DNA of 64,000 nucleotides. Origin: an uncultured Lachnospiraceae bacterium (GTDB lineage Bacteria; Bacillota; Clostridia; Lachnospirales; Lachnospiraceae). The position numbers were made by a program, and so were the translations under genes. The stretch lies in contig CADABA010000007.1 in assembly GCA_902785985.1 (NCBI GenBank), positions 1 to 64,000 of the forward strand, given 5' to 3'. Each line of letters begins with the position of its first letter. The first letter of the stretch is position 1. Below are positions 25,790-36,245 of the stretch, piece by piece. The notes under the pieces are model-generated. The model ran no database searches. It was given only the letters and a program-made list of their open reading frames with translations, and was not told where the DNA came from.

Positions 25790-28081
25790 TCAGTTTATCC
25801 TGTCTTCCCTCACCCGTTCCCCATGTATCTCAAGGATCCTCTCGTCCAGCGATGAGTACCGCTTCTGCTGGACGGAGTTACCAATCATTTCCCTGACAGT
25901 ATCCTCGCTTCCGAGGACCATGACGCATTTTCTCGCACGGGTCACCGCTGTATAGAGGAGATTTCGGTTCATGAGCATTTTCGGTCCGGATAAGAGCGGA
26001 AGGATGACAGCGGGATATTCGCTTCCCTGGGACTTATGGATCGTAACCGCATAGGCGAGCTCGAGCTCCTCGAGGTTTCCGTACGGATAATCGACAAATC
26101 TTCCCTCATCGAACTCGATCGTCATGAACGAGGCGAAGTCGTTTATTTCCCGGATAATTCCCATATCCCCGTTAAAAATGCCCTGTCCATGGCTCACCGC
26201 GATCCCGTATTTTCCCCGCACTTCCCAATCCATCTGGTAATTATTCCTGATCTGCATGACTTTGTCGCCGATCCGGAAAAGCCCGTCTCCGAACGTCTTC
26301 TCCTTTTTGGACGCATCCGGAGGATTCAGATATTCCTGCAGGATCCGATTCATCCGCTCAACTCCCAGAAGCCCCTTCTTCATCGGAGATAAGACCTGGA
26401 TATCAAAAGGTGTCGCATCCACATAGGCCGGCAGGCGGTCCCTGACGAGTTCGATAATGTTGCTGATGATCCGGTTCGGATCTGTTCTCTGGAGGAAAAT
26501 AAAATCCCTGCTCTTATTCGTAAGGACGATCTGTTCCCCTCTGTTGATCCTGTGCGCATTCATTATGATGTCCGATTCCGCTGCCTGACGGAAGATCTTC
26601 ACAAGGCGGACTGCCGGAAAGACATCCGTCTGCAGCATATCACGAAGGACCGCGCCCGGCCCTACAGAGGGCAGCTGGTCCACATCGCCCACAAGGATCA
26701 GCCTCGTACCGACAGGGATCGCGGACAGAAGTGCGTACATCAGAGAAATGTCCACCATCGACATCTCATCGATGATGATGACGTCCGCCTCCAGCGGATT
26801 CATCTCGTTCCTCTCGAAGCGGGTATTTTCCTGCAGTTCCTCTGCAGAGGAACTGACCTCGAGCAGCCTGTGGATCGTAGACGCTTCATATCCCGTCGTC
26901 TCCGTCATCCGCTTTGCGGCGCGTCCCGTCGGTGCCGCAAGACGGATCGTCAGATTTTCGGACTCGAAATAGCGAAGCATCTGGTTAATGGTCGTAGTCT
27001 TGCCGGTCCCCGGTCCGCCCGTCAAAACGAAAAGCCCGTTCTTCGCCGCACAGACAAGCGCCCTCCGCTGCTCTTCCGCGAGTTCGATCGGCTCTCCAGT
27101 CTGAGAGGCCAGGACATGTTCGATGCGGCGCTCTATATCCGCTTCCTCATCGGAAAGCACGCAGACATTGAGGTCTGTCAGCATCTGCGCCGCGGCAAGT
27201 TCCATATAATATAATTTTGAGAGATAGACGATGCGGTTCTTTCCCATCGCGTACTCTTCCCCGTCATCCCCGGAGTGGTTCCGGATCATGATTTTTCTCT
27301 CGATCGAAAGGGCGGCAAGCTGACGCTCCACCTCCTCGTCCCGGACACCGAGCAGATCGGCCGTCCGTGAGACCAGCAGCCACTGGGGCAGATAGACACT
27401 GCCCTCGCCAAGTGCAAGTCCGAGCACATAAAGGATCCCGCTGCGAATCCGGTAGTCTGAATCCTCCGCGATCCCCATCCTGGAGGCGATCGCATCCGCT
27501 GTCTTGAATCCCACGCCGTTTATATCCTCCGCCAGGCGGTAAGGATTCTCACGCAGAATCGCATACATTTCCTCCCCGTAGGCGTTGTAGATCTTTACTC
27601 CGAGTGCAAGCGAGATGCCGTAATTCTGGAGAAAAAGCATGGCTGCCCTCTGAGTCTTCTGGGCATCGACCTGCCGGGCGATCTCGCGCGCCTTGCTGAC
27701 GCTGATTCCTTTGACCTCCGCGAGGCGTTCCGGTTCCTCCTCAAGGATCAGAAGCGTCTTCTCTCCGAATTTTCGGATGATCCTGGCCGCCAGGGCTTTT
27801 CCGATCCCCTTGATCGCGCCGGATCCGAGATACCTCTCGATCGCCTCTTCCCCTTCCGGCTCCCTCACTTCATACCGCTCCACCCTGAACTGGTCTCCGT
27901 ACGATGCATGGGAAGTTCTGTGTCCGAAGGCTTCTATGGACTCGCCCTCATTTACAGATTGAAAAAAGCCGACACAAGTCAGCTCTTTTCCTTTGTCCCT
28001 GAGTACGAGGACCGTATAACCGTTGTCTTCATTTCTGAAAATAATGTGATCAATTATTCCTCTGACCGATTCCTGCATCAT
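25790..28081 (-). CDS. recD2: RecD2-type ATP-dependent DNA helicase
   Basis: The 763 aa product has an N-terminal extension with helix-hairpin-helix segments (IKGIGKALAARI, VKGISVSKA), then superfamily 1 helicase motifs: Walker A GGPGTGKTTT, Walker B DEMSMVD, and GDVDQLPSVGPG. It lacks RecBC partners, typical of RecD2, a 5'-3' helicase in DNA repair. The C-terminal YAVTIHKSQGSEYP is the UvrD-like motif. The start overlaps the mreB stop in ATGATGA; either of two adjacent ATGs could be used. Confidence 0.93.
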   Translation of the reverse strand: MMQESVRGIIDHIIFRNEDNGYTVLVLRDKGKELTCVGFFQSVNEGESIEAFGHRTSHASYGDQFRVERYEVREPEGEEAIERYLGSGAIKGIGKALAARIIRKFGEKTLLILEEEPERLAEVKGISVSKAREIARQVDAQKTQRAAMLFLQNYGISLALGVKIYNAYGEEMYAILRENPYRLAEDINGVGFKTADAIASRMGIAEDSDYRIRSGILYVLGLALGEGSVYLPQWLLVSRTADLLGVRDEEVERQLAALSIERKIMIRNHSGDDGEEYAMGKNRIVYLSKLYYMELAAAQMLTDLNVCVLSDEEADIERRIEHVLASQTGEPIELAEEQRRALVCAAKNGLFVLTGGPGTGKTTTINQMLRYFESENLTIRLAAPTGRAAKRMTETTGYEASTIHRLLEVSSSAEELQENTRFERNEMNPLEADVIIIDEMSMVDISLMYALLSAIPVGTRLILVGDVDQLPSVGPGAVLRDMLQTDVFPAVRLVKIFRQAAESDIIMNAHRINRGEQIVLTNKSRDFIFLQRTDPNRIISNIIELVRDRLPAYVDATPFDIQVLSPMKKGLLGVERMNRILQEYLNPPDASKKEKTFGDGLFRIGDKVMQIRNNYQMDWEVRGKYGIAVSHGQGIFNGDMGIIREINDFASFMTIEFDEGRFVDYPYGNLEELELAYAVTIHKSQGSEYPAVILPLLSGPKMLMNRNLLYTAVTRARKCVMVLGSEDTVREMIGNSVQQKRYSSLDERILEIHGERVREDRIN

Positions 28082-29076
28082 CTCTCCATGCGGCTCAGCT
28101 GCTCAATCTTTTCCACGTACAGTCCTGTTCCCTCCGCAACACAGCATTCCGGGCTCTCGGCTGTCATCGCGTTGATTCCGGTCCGCTCCTCGATCATCTC
28201 CTCAAAACCGTCCATCCTTGCGCCGCCGCCGGTAAGGATGATTCCTCTCTCGACAATATCCGCCGCAAGTTCCGGCGGCGTCTTCTCAAGTACGGAATGA
28301 ACCATCTCCACGATCTCACTGGCTGATTCCGCGCACGCGTTCCTGATCTCATCCGAAGAGATCGAGATCGTGCGGGGAAGGCCCGTGATCACGTTGCGCC
28401 CGGTGACCTGCATGGAGACGGTATCCGGTCTCTTACAGACCGTACCGATCTTTATTTTGATTCCTTCCGCTATACCTTCCCCTATAAAAAGGCTGTGGTT
28501 CCTTCTCACATAGCGTGTGATCGCCTCACTCAGGACATCGCCGCCGATCCGGTTCGACGCCATCACGACCGGTGCTCCGAGAGAAATGACCGCCGCCTTC
28601 GTCGTCGCCCCTCCGATATCCACAATGAGGTTGCCGACCGGCTTTGTGATGTCGATCCCGGCTCCGATCGCGGCGGCCACCGTCTCCTCGACGATCGTCA
28701 CCTCACGGGCGCCGGCCTGATACGTCGCTTCCCATACGGCCCTCTTCTCGACTTCGGTGACACCGCTCGGCACGCAGATACTGACGAATGGTTTGCGGAA
28801 TGCCCTGCGGCCGATCGCTTTCTGTATAAAATGGCGCAGAAGCTTCTCCGTGACCGAATAATCCGAGATGACGCCCGCACGGAGCGGACGCACCGCGACG
28901 ATATTTCCCTGTGTGCGGTCTATAAGTCCTTTCGCTTCCTCACCGAAGGCAAGGATCTTGTCAGCATCCTTGTCATACGCTGCGACCGAAGGTTCGCGGA
29001 TCACAATTCCTTTTCCTCTTGCATACACGACTACGTTCGATGAACCCAGATCGATTCCTATATCTGTAACAGGCAT
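28078..29076 (-). CDS. mreB: MreB-family actin-like rod-shape protein
   Basis: The 332 aa product has the actin-fold phosphate motifs IGIDLGSSNVVVYA at the start and IVDIGGATTKAAV in the middle, where typical MreB has DIGGGT. It directs cell-wall synthesis along the cell length. No mreC or mreD follows; recD2 overlaps its stop instead, so this may be an accessory MreB or Mbl. The ATG at 29076 lies 5 bases after GGAGG. Its promoter is at 29152-29180. Confidence 0.88.
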   Translation of the reverse strand: MPVTDIGIDLGSSNVVVYARGKGIVIREPSVAAYDKDADKILAFGEEAKGLIDRTQGNIVAVRPLRAGVISDYSVTEKLLRHFIQKAIGRRAFRKPFVSICVPSGVTEVEKRAVWEATYQAGAREVTIVEETVAAAIGAGIDITKPVGNLIVDIGGATTKAAVISLGAPVVMASNRIGGDVLSEAITRYVRRNHSLFIGEGIAEGIKIKIGTVCKRPDTVSMQVTGRNVITGLPRTISISSDEIRNACAESASEIVEMVHSVLEKTPPELAADIVERGIILTGGGARMDGFEEMIEERTGINAMTAESPECCVAEGTGLYVEKIEQLSRMER

Positions 29077-29127
29077 GAAGCCCTCCCCATAAAGCATGTT
29101 GATATCTCAGGACACACGAAAAACACC

Positions 29128-29143
29128 GCGGGCGTATGCCCGC
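29128..29143 (-). terminator. Small hairpin plus T-run at the start of the mreB leader
   Basis: GCGGGC and GCCCGC pair around a 4-base loop, and on the minus strand GGTGTTTTTCG follows. It falls within about 15 bases of the predicted mreB transcription start, so it could be an early attenuator or simply a 5' stabilising stem. Confidence 0.4.
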
Positions 29144-29151
29144 TGTCTATA

Positions 29152-29180
29152 ATCATACACGAAGGCACTTTTTTGTTCAA
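29152..29180 (-). promoter_or_regulatory. Predicted sigma-A promoter for mreB-recD2-comF
   Basis: On the minus strand TTGAAC (29180-29175) and TATGAT (29157-29152) are 17 bp apart. The leader to the mreB ATG is about 70 bases. Confidence 0.65.
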
Positions 29181-29214
29181 TGCTCTTTCCCTAATTTTAA
29201 TGCTCCCGCCCATT

Positions 29215-29254
29215 CCCGGTCCAGCAGGCATGACAGGCCTGCATCAGGTCCGGG
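29215..29254. other. Long imperfect hairpin between uvrA and mreB
   Basis: CCCGGTCC, then GCAGGC, pair with GCCTGC, then GGTCCGGG, with one T-T mismatch and a 3-4 base bulge. It is in the 307 bp gap after uvrA, which otherwise holds the mreB promoter. No T-run follows, so it may be a processing or weak termination site of uvrA mRNA. Confidence 0.4.
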
Positions 29255-29383
29255 AGCCTCCGTCTTCCTTGCTTTCATCGCTTTCTTCTGAGCCTGTGCC
29301 GCTGCCGTCATACAAAAACAGATCACAGCCGTTCCGGATCAGCCTGGACCGGCCGGGATCTGTCTTCCGTCTGACAGTGTATT

Positions 29384-32236
29384 TCAGCACATTTCCCTCT
29401 TTCGGGCTTTCAGGAGTTCCTTCTTAATGAACACTCCCGTATGCGAATCCGGATTTTCTGCCACGCTCTCCGGTGTCCCATATGCCACGACCGTTCCGCC
29501 GCGATCTCCGCCCTCCGGGCCCAGATCAATAATATAATCTGCGGTCTTGATCACATCCAGGTTGTGCTCGATCACAACGACCGTATTCCCGTCCTCCGTG
29601 AATCGGTGCAGGATTCCTACCAGCTTATTCACATCCTCAAAATGAAGCCCTGTGGTCGGCTCATCCAGTATATAGATCGTCTTTCCCGTCGATCTTCTGG
29701 ACAGTTCCGCTGCCAGCTTGATGCGCTGGGCCTCGCCTCCGGACAGTTCTGTAGACGGCTGACCGAGCCGCACATAAGACAGCCCGACATCGTAGAGTGT
29801 CCGGATCTTGTTCCGGATGCGGGGGACATTCTCAAAAAAGTCCAGAGCCTCCTCGACCGTCATATTGAGGACGTCATAAATGCTCTTTCCCTTATACTGC
29901 ACCTCCAGCGTCTCCCTGTTGTACCGTCTGCCGTGGCAGACCTCGCAGGGCACATAGACGTCAGGCAGGAAATGCATCTCGATCTTTCGGATTCCGTCTC
30001 CCTGGCAGGCCTCGCACCGGCCTCCCTTGACATTGAAGGAGAACCGGCCCTTTTTGTAGCCGCGCATCTTCGCGTCGACCGTCCCCGCAAAGAGGTCGCG
30101 GATCATGTCAAAGACTCCCGTATAGGTCGCGGGATTTGACCTCGGCGTTCTTCCGATCGGAGACTGGTCGATATTGATGACCTTGTCGAGCTTGTCGATC
30201 CCGTACATGGCCTTATGCTGACCGGCGATCTCATGGGACCGGTTCAGATCGTGGGAGAGACGCTTAAAAAGGATCTCGTTGATGAGAGAACTCTTTCCGG
30301 AGCCGGACACACCGGTGACACAGGTAAATACTCCCAGCGGAATATCGACGTCCACCCCGTGCAGGTTGTGGAGCTCCGCACCCCGTATCTGCAGCCAGTC
30401 AGCCGGCTTCCTTCTCTCCTTCGGTACAGGGACGAACTTTTTCCCGCTCAGGTACTGCCCTGTGATCGACCCCTCCGTGTTGATGATATCTTCGACCGAG
30501 CCGATCGCGACCAGTTTTCCGCCGTGCTCGCCCGCGCCCGGACCGATATCCACAATGCAGTCAGCCGCGCGCATGGTATCTTCGTCATGCTCGACGACGA
30601 TCAGCGTATTCCCAAGGTCCCGGAGGGATTTGAGCGTATTAAGCAGCTTCTCATTATCCCGCTGGTGCAGTCCGATCGAGGGTTCATCAAGAATATAGGC
30701 GACGCCCACGAGCCCCGACCCGATCTGGGTCGCAAGCCGGATCCTCTGCGCCTCTCCGCCGGACAGTGTTCCCGTAGCCCTCGAAAGCGTGAGGTAATCC
30801 AGACCTACATCCCGCAGAAATTTGACACGGGAGACGATCTCTTTCAGGATCTGCCGGCCGATCATGCGCTGCATTTCGGAAATTTCAAGTGTCTCAAAAA
30901 ACTCCAGCAGCTTCGTGACAGACAGGTCCGTGACAGCCGTGATATTCTTATCCCCTACCGTGACGGCGAGGGCTGAACTCTTAAGCCTCTGTCCGCCGCA
31001 GGCACTGCACGGTGTGATCTCCATGAACTTTTCGTACTCCGCCTTGGAAGATTCCGAGAAAGTTTCGCGATAGCGCCGCTCGACATTCCGGATGAGGCCT
31101 TCAAAAGCGACGTCATAGACGCCCTCGCCCCGCTGCCCCCTGTAACGGACCTTCACCTCATGCCCGTCCGTTCCCTCGACGAGTATTTTCCGGATCTTCG
31201 GCGGATATTCATTGAAGGGCGTATTGAGGTCGAACTTGTATTCCTCAGCAAGTGCGGAAAGGATCTGGTGCGTAAATGACGAAGGATCGGACGCGCTCTG
31301 CCACCCCGGCACGACGATCGCGTTCTGCATGATGGAGAGCGATTCATCGGGAATGATCCTCTTAAGATCAAATTCCATCTTATACCCGAGTCCCGCGCAG
31401 ACAGGACAGGCCCCGAACGGATTGTTGAACGAAAAGCTCCTCGGTTCGATCTCCTCGATGGAGATCCCGCAGTCCGGGCACGCAAAGCTGGAACTCAGCG
31501 TCATGACATTGCCGTCCATCGTATCGACCATGACAAGCCCTTCCGAAAGATGCAGGACGGTCTCAATGGAATCCGTGAGGCGCTTTTCAATGCCCGGCTT
31601 TACGACGAGCCGGTCCACGATGACCTCGATATTGTGCTTGATATTCTTGTCAAGCCTGATCTCCTCGGACAGTTCGTACATATTGCCGTCGACCATCACG
31701 CGGACATATCCGCTCTTCCTTGCCTGCTCGAAAATCTTCTCGTGCCGCCCCTTCCGGCCTCTGACGACCGGCGCGAGCAGCTGGATCCTGCTCCTTTCCG
31801 GAAGCGCCATGATCCGGTCGACCATCTGATCCACGGTCTGCTTTTCGATCACACGTCCGCAGTTGGGGCAGTGCGGGATCCCGATCCTGGCATATAAAAG
31901 ACGGAGATAGTCATAGATCTCCGTCACAGTCCCGACAGTCGACCGGGGATTTCGGTTCGTCGATTTCTGATCGATCGAAATCGCCGGAGGAAGCCCCTCG
32001 ATGCTCTCGACGTCGGGCTTTTCCATCTGTCCCAGGAACTGTCTCGCATAGGAAGACAGAGACTCCATATACCTGCGCTGTCCCTCAGCGTAGATCGTGT
32101 CAAAAGCAAGCGAGCTCTTGCCGGAGCCCGAGAGACCGGTGAAGACCACCAGCTCATTTCTCGGGATCTCGACAGAGAGATTTTTCAGATTGTTGACATT
32201 TGCGCCGCGGATGCTGATGAATTTCATTTCCCGCAT
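29384..32236 (-). CDS. uvrA: Excinuclease ABC subunit A
   Basis: The product of about 950 aa has two ABC ATPase halves: Walker [14 protein letters not shown] near the N-terminus and [10 protein letters not shown] near residue 640, each with its LSGGEAQRI signature. Zinc-finger cysteines are present ([28 protein letters not shown]). UvrA recognises bulky DNA damage in nucleotide excision repair. The start is uncertain between ATGs at 32254, 32236 and 32227; 32236 gives the sequence [12 protein letters not shown] that best fits the family, and the only purine-rich site is GAGGAA inside the end of lepA. uvrB is not in the window. Confidence 0.95.
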   Translation of the reverse strand: MREMKFISIRGANVNNLKNLSVEIPRNELVVFTGLSGSGKSSLAFDTIYAEGQRRYMESLSSYARQFLGQMEKPDVESIEGLPPAISIDQKSTNRNPRSTVGTVTEIYDYLRLLYARIGIPHCPNCGRVIEKQTVDQMVDRIMALPERSRIQLLAPVVRGRKGRHEKIFEQARKSGYVRVMVDGNMYELSEEIRLDKNIKHNIEVIVDRLVVKPGIEKRLTDSIETVLHLSEGLVMVDTMDGNVMTLSSSFACPDCGISIEEIEPRSFSFNNPFGACPVCAGLGYKMEFDLKRIIPDESLSIMQNAIVVPGWQSASDPSSFTHQILSALAEEYKFDLNTPFNEYPPKIRKILVEGTDGHEVKVRYRGQRGEGVYDVAFEGLIRNVERRYRETFSESSKAEYEKFMEITPCSACGGQRLKSSALAVTVGDKNITAVTDLSVTKLLEFFETLEISEMQRMIGRQILKEIVSRVKFLRDVGLDYLTLSRATGTLSGGEAQRIRLATQIGSGLVGVAYILDEPSIGLHQRDNEKLLNTLKSLRDLGNTLIVVEHDEDTMRAADCIVDIGPGAGEHGGKLVAIGSVEDIINTEGSITGQYLSGKKFVPVPKERRKPADWLQIRGAELHNLHGVDVDIPLGVFTCVTGVSGSGKSSLINEILFKRLSHDLNRSHEIAGQHKAMYGIDKLDKVINIDQSPIGRTPRSNPATYTGVFDMIRDLFAGTVDAKMRGYKKGRFSFNVKGGRCEACQGDGIRKIEMHFLPDVYVPCEVCHGRRYNRETLEVQYKGKSIYDVLNMTVEEALDFFENVPRIRNKIRTLYDVGLSYVRLGQPSTELSGGEAQRIKLAAELSRRSTGKTIYILDEPTTGLHFEDVNKLVGILHRFTEDGNTVVVIEHNLDVIKTADYIIDLGPEGGDRGGTVVAYGTPESVAENPDSHTGVFIKKELLKARKREMC

Positions 32237-32243
32237 AAATAAT

Positions 32244-34049
32244 TTATTCCTCATCCAGCTTGAGCACGTTCAGGAAGGCGTCCTTCGGAATATCGACATT
32301 GCCGATCTGGCGCATCTTCTTCTTGCCTTCCTTCTGCTTCTCAAGCAGCTTTCTCTTTCGTGAAATATCTCCGCCGTAACACTTGGCGAGGACATCCTTA
32401 CGCATCTGCCGGACGGTCTCCCGCGCGATGATCTTGGAACCGATCGCAGCCTGGATCGGGATGTCAAAGAGCTGTCTGGGGATCTCCTTCTTGAGCTTTT
32501 CGCACATCTTCGATCCGCGCTCGTAGGCGGAAGGCGCATATACGATAAAGGAGAGTGCGTCGACCGTCTCGTGGTTCACCAGAATATCCATCTTGACAAG
32601 CTCCGACTGCTCATAGCCGATCGGCTCGTAGTCGAAGGACGCATACCCTCTCGACCGGCTCTTCAGTGCGTCAAAAAAGTCGTAAATGATCTCATTGAGC
32701 GGCAGCTTGTATTTGAGGATCGCGCGCGTCGTCTCGACGTAGTCCGTGCTCTCGTAAACGCCGCGGCGCTCCTGGCAGAGCGTCATGATCGACCCGATGT
32801 ACTCCGTCGTGACCATGATCTCCGCGCGGACCATCGGCTCCTCCATATATTCTATCTCCGAAGGTGCCGGGAGATTGGACGGATTGGTCAGGTCGATGAC
32901 CGTCCCGTCTGTCTTGTGGATCTTGTAAATGACGGACGGCGCGGTCGTCACGAGATCCAGATCATACTCTCTCTCGAGCCGCTGCGTGATAACGTCAAGG
33001 TGCAGCAGTCCAAGGAAGCCGCAGCGGAATCCGAAGCCCAGTGCCTGGGATGTCTCCGGCTCGAACTGAAGCGCGGCATCATTGAGCTGCAGCTTCTCGA
33101 GCGCGTCCCGAAGATCCGGATAGCGCGGTGTATCCGCCGGATAAATGCCGCAGTAGACCATCGGCTGGGGCTCCTTATAACCCGGCAGGGATTCCTCGCA
33201 GGGGCGCGCAGCCTCCGTGATCGTATCGCCGACGCGCGAATCGCGGATCTCCTTGATGCTGGCTGTCACGTAACCGACCTCGCCTGCCGAAAGCTCCTCA
33301 CAGGGCAGAAAACGTCCCGGTCCGAAATATCCCACCTCGACGACCTCGAATTCAGCGCCCGTAGCCATCATGCGGATCCGCGTGCCTTTCCTCATCCTGC
33401 CGTCCATCACACGGCAGAAGACGATGACTCCCCTGTAAGAATCATAGAGGGAGTCAAAAATGAGCGCCTTGAGCGGCTTCTCCGGATCCCCGTTCGGTGA
33501 CGGAAGATTCGTAACGATCGCTTCGAGCACTTCATGCACATTGAGCCCGGTCTTCGCAGAGATCCGCGGGGCCTCCATCGCCTCGATCCCGATAATATCC
33601 TCGACCTCCTGGGCGACCTCGTCCGGCTGGGCGCTCGGCAGGTCGATCTTGTTGATGACCGTCTGGATCTCGAGGTCATGGTCGAGAGCGAGATAAACAT
33701 TTCCGAGGGTCTGCGCTTCTACTCCCTGTGTCGCATCGACGACGAGCACTGCGCCGTCACAGGCGGCAAGTGAGCGCGAAACTTCATAATTAAAGTCGAC
33801 ATGGCCCGGCGTGTCGATGAGGTTAAAGACATATTCCTCCCCGTCATCCGCCCGGTAGACCGTCCGGACTGTCTGGGCCTTGATCGTGATCCCGCGCTCC
33901 CGCTCGAGATCCATGTTGTCGAGGACCTGCTCCTGCATCTCGCGCTCGGTCAGGAGTCCCGTCATCTGGATAATGCGGTCCGCAAGGGTGGACTTGCCGT
34001 GATCTATATGGGCTATAATACAAAAGTTCCTGATTTTGCTCTGATCCAT
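32244..34049 (-). CDS. lepA: Elongation factor 4 (LepA)
   Basis: The 601 aa product has the GTPase motifs [13 protein letters not shown] (G1), DTPGHVDF (G3) and NKIDLP (G4), and the long C-terminal LepA-specific region ending [13 protein letters not shown]. It is a ribosome-associated GTPase that can back-translocate stalled ribosomes. ATG at 34049 has GAGG 7 bases before it. A promoter lies at 34283-34311, so the leader is about 230 bases and contains repeat copy B2. uvrA starts within the last bases of lepA, pointing to co-transcription. Confidence 0.96.
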   Translation of the reverse strand: MDQSKIRNFCIIAHIDHGKSTLADRIIQMTGLLTEREMQEQVLDNMDLERERGITIKAQTVRTVYRADDGEEYVFNLIDTPGHVDFNYEVSRSLAACDGAVLVVDATQGVEAQTLGNVYLALDHDLEIQTVINKIDLPSAQPDEVAQEVEDIIGIEAMEAPRISAKTGLNVHEVLEAIVTNLPSPNGDPEKPLKALIFDSLYDSYRGVIVFCRVMDGRMRKGTRIRMMATGAEFEVVEVGYFGPGRFLPCEELSAGEVGYVTASIKEIRDSRVGDTITEAARPCEESLPGYKEPQPMVYCGIYPADTPRYPDLRDALEKLQLNDAALQFEPETSQALGFGFRCGFLGLLHLDVITQRLEREYDLDLVTTAPSVIYKIHKTDGTVIDLTNPSNLPAPSEIEYMEEPMVRAEIMVTTEYIGSIMTLCQERRGVYESTDYVETTRAILKYKLPLNEIIYDFFDALKSRSRGYASFDYEPIGYEQSELVKMDILVNHETVDALSFIVYAPSAYERGSKMCEKLKKEIPRQLFDIPIQAAIGSKIIARETVRQMRKDVLAKCYGGDISRKRKLLEKQKEGKKKMRQIGNVDIPKDAFLNVLKLDEE

Positions 34050-34079
34050 TCTCAATCCTCTGTCTAATTCAATGACGCG

Positions 34080-34231
34080 ACGTGCGCGGCGCGTAAGCGC
34101 CTTCCACTGCGCACGTAACGCGATCCGCCGGAGGCTTTATCTCAGTGGGGAAGACCCCTGCTTCTGTAAGCGGGGGATAGACTAATATCCTGCTCGTCTC
34201 AGTGGTGGGTTACAATCCCCCACTGAGATAA
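34080..34231 (-). repeat. Family B element B2 with GC-rich module, inside the lepA leader
   Basis: The core, 34137-34231, has perfect 14 bp ends TTATCTCAGTGGGG / CCCCACTGAGATAA and the inner stem CCCCTGCTTCTGTAAGCGGGG. The adjoining part (34080-34131, GCGCGGCGCGTAAGCGCC...CGATCCGCCGG) matches the module near 14990. The whole segment is between the predicted lepA promoter and start codon. Confidence 0.85.
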
Positions 34232-34282
34232 ACGATGCATAGGCACGCGAGGATACGCAGAGCTCAAACATTCGTAAGTGCC

Positions 34283-34311
34283 ATTTTAGCAGAGGTTTCC
34301 GGCAAATGCAA
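34283..34311 (-). promoter_or_regulatory. Predicted sigma-A promoter for lepA-uvrA
   Basis: On the minus strand TTGCAT (34311-34306) and TAAAAT (34288-34283) are 17 bp apart. It is back to back with the holA promoter, 17 bp away. Confidence 0.6.
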
Positions 34312-34328
34312 TCCGTCCCGAAGCGCGC

Positions 34329-34357
34329 TTGCGAACATTTGCAATCCGTATTATCAT
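34329..34357 (+). promoter_or_regulatory. Predicted sigma-A promoter for holA
   Basis: TTGCGA (34329-34334) and TATCAT (34352-34357) are 17 bp apart, about 47 bases before the holA start codon. Confidence 0.6.
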
Positions 34358-34410
34358 AAACTGAAAGCGGCCGAACTGACCGCGAGTACAGGATCTGTCC
34401 GGAGGTTTCC

Positions 34411-35400
34411 TTGAAGCGAATCAATGATGATATCAAACAGAATAAATTTGCCCGCGTCTACCTGCTTTACGGGCCGGAGAGCTATCTCCGCCTTTTTTAC
34501 ACGGACAAGCTCTGCAAGGCAGTCCTTCCGGAATCAGACACGATGAACCGCGCCTCTTTTGAGGGGGATAAGACAAAGGAATCCGACATCATTGACTTCG
34601 CGGAGACGATTCCGTTCTTTGCGGAACACAGGCTCATCCGCGTGAAGGACAGCGGGTTCTTCAAAGGCAGCTGCGAGCTTCTTCCGGATTACATGAAGAA
34701 TATCCCGGAACACGCGGTCATTGTCTTCTCAGAAGGCGAAGTCGACAAGAGGAACCGTCTCTTCAAGGCCGTCCGCTCAGCCGGCTATGTCTCTGAGTTT
34801 TCCGCTCAGAAGGAGGACACGCTGCTCCGATGGGGAGCAGGCCTTCTGAAACAGGGCGGGCTTAAAATTTCAAGATCTGATATGAGCTATCTCCTCTCGA
34901 GGACCGGTACGGATATGAGCCATATCATGCTCGAGATCGACAAGCTCGTAAACTACTGCAGCGGGCAGACAGCTGTGACGCGGCAGGATATCGACGCGAT
35001 CACGGGAACACAGCTTGAAAACCGGATCTTCGAGATGATCGACGCGATGACGGACGGAAACCAGGCGAAAGCGCTCTCCCTGTATGGAGACCTGCTCTCT
35101 TTAAAAGAGCCTCCGATGCGCATCCTTTACCTCATCGCACGGCAATATAATCAGCTGCTCACCGTTCGCGAGCTCATGGACGAAGGCAATTCCCAGGGAG
35201 CTGTCGCTGAAAAGACCGGGATGCGCGATTTCGTCGTTCGCCGCAATATGAACCGGGCGAGAAGCTTCACTGCACCCGAGCTCAGGAAGAATGTAGCAAA
35301 ATGCATAGAGATGGAGGAAGCCGTCAAGACAGGCCGGATCGGAGACCGGCTGTCCGTGGAACTTCTGCTCGTTCAGTTCTCAAAGCGGCGGCAGGGTTAG
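34411..35400 (+). CDS. holA: DNA polymerase III delta subunit
   Basis: The 329 aa product matches the clamp-loader delta subunit in length and pattern: N-terminal VYLLYGPESYLRLFY, a central KLVNYC region and the C-terminal helical collar (MRDFVVRRN). It opens the beta clamp for loading onto DNA. The start is TTG at 34411, 5 bases after GGAGG. In many Firmicutes holA follows comEC and precedes rpsT; here those genes are present but apart and on the other strand, a sign of rearrangement. A terminator follows at 35536. Confidence 0.9.
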   Translation: MKRINDDIKQNKFARVYLLYGPESYLRLFYTDKLCKAVLPESDTMNRASFEGDKTKESDIIDFAETIPFFAEHRLIRVKDSGFFKGSCELLPDYMKNIPEHAVIVFSEGEVDKRNRLFKAVRSAGYVSEFSAQKEDTLLRWGAGLLKQGGLKISRSDMSYLLSRTGTDMSHIMLEIDKLVNYCSGQTAVTRQDIDAITGTQLENRIFEMIDAMTDGNQAKALSLYGDLLSLKEPPMRILYLIARQYNQLLTVRELMDEGNSQGAVAEKTGMRDFVVRRNMNRARSFTAPELRKNVAKCIEMEEAVKTGRIGDRLSVELLLVQFSKRRQG

Positions 35401-35535
35401 GAATACTCTTCCGGCTGCGAAAGAACTCTCATGGAAAAGCTCATAATGAATGCGTACATAAATATCCCTACTATTCCGATCATCGCTGAATACGCAGAAG
35501 AAAAACGTCTTCTGTCCGGAACACAGGATAATTCT

Positions 35536-35567
35536 CCGGACTTTTCAGTGTTCAAAAGTCCGGTTTT
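35536..35567. terminator. Bidirectional terminator between holA and the gamma-CA gene
   Basis: CCGGACTTTT (35536-35545) pairs perfectly with AAAAGTCCGG (35554-35563) around an 8-base loop, then TTTT. It lies between convergent genes. Confidence 0.7.
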
Positions 35568-35604
35568 CCGGATGGCCGGGATGATCTTCAAAGTACGGAG
35601 ACTT

Positions 35605-36078
35605 TTATGTGAGAGGATTCAGCCTCACATACTCCTCCGCGTTCCAGCGGTTCCGGGCGATCTCCTCCGGTGTTAATTTTCTCAAAGCTCTGGCCGGGGA
35701 TCCGAGGATCATCATCCCATCCGGAAACTCCTTATCCTGGGTCACAAGAGCGCCTGCGCCGACGATCGAATCGTTCCCGATCTTCGCGCCGTTCATCACA
35801 ATGCTACCCATGCCGATAACAACATTATTTCCGATCTCGCATCCGTGCAGGATCGCATTGTGTCCGACAGTGACACCGTCGCCGATCACGAGCGGATATC
35901 TCGCTGCCTCATGCAGCACCGCTCCATCCTGAATATTCGTGTTCTTTCCTATTGTAATCGGAGCCTCATCCCCGCGAAGAATGGCCCCGTACCAAACGCT
36001 CGAACCCTCGCCGATCGTGACATCGCCGACAAGGACAGCATTTTCCGCAACCCAAACTGTCTTGTGTTTTTCGATCAT
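35605..36078 (-). CDS. Gamma-carbonic-anhydrase-like hexapeptide-repeat protein
   Basis: The 157 aa product is a left-handed beta-helix built of hexapeptide repeats (IGEGSSVWYGA, IGKNTNIQDGA, IGDGVTVGHNA). Histidines at HEAARY and GHNAILHGC match the metal ligands of gamma-class carbonic anhydrases such as YrdA and PaaY. Most such homologues have no proven carbonic anhydrase activity. ATG at 36078 follows AGGAGAAGGTA. It stands alone, divergent from hemW. Confidence 0.85.
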   Translation of the reverse strand: MIEKHKTVWVAENAVLVGDVTIGEGSSVWYGAILRGDEAPITIGKNTNIQDGAVLHEAARYPLVIGDGVTVGHNAILHGCEIGNNVVIGMGSIVMNGAKIGNDSIVGAGALVTQDKEFPDGMMILGSPARALRKLTPEEIARNRWNAEEYVRLNPLT

Positions 36079-36245
36079 TACCTTCTCCTGTCTTAGTCTG
36101 TGGAGCTTTCCTGATTACTGAAATATCTTACAGATTTCGTGCGAAGCACTTCCATTTTCTGCTACCGTTTTAGTATATCCGTCCCGCTCTCTTTGGCAAG
36201 TACCAGTTTCAAATTCTTCCGAATCAATATACCCGGAGGTCCTTC

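Noticed and set aside
29190..29300. Structured RNA such as SRP RNA in the uvrA-mreB gap
   Set aside because: The hairpin is present but the conserved SRP core sequence is not.
35397..35591. 64-codon minus-strand frame with one hydrophobic segment
   Set aside because: TTG start without a ribosome site, and it overlaps a terminator.
35431..35676. Possible small plus-strand gene after holA
   Set aside because: No ribosome site; it runs through the terminator hairpin and into the end of the convergent gene.
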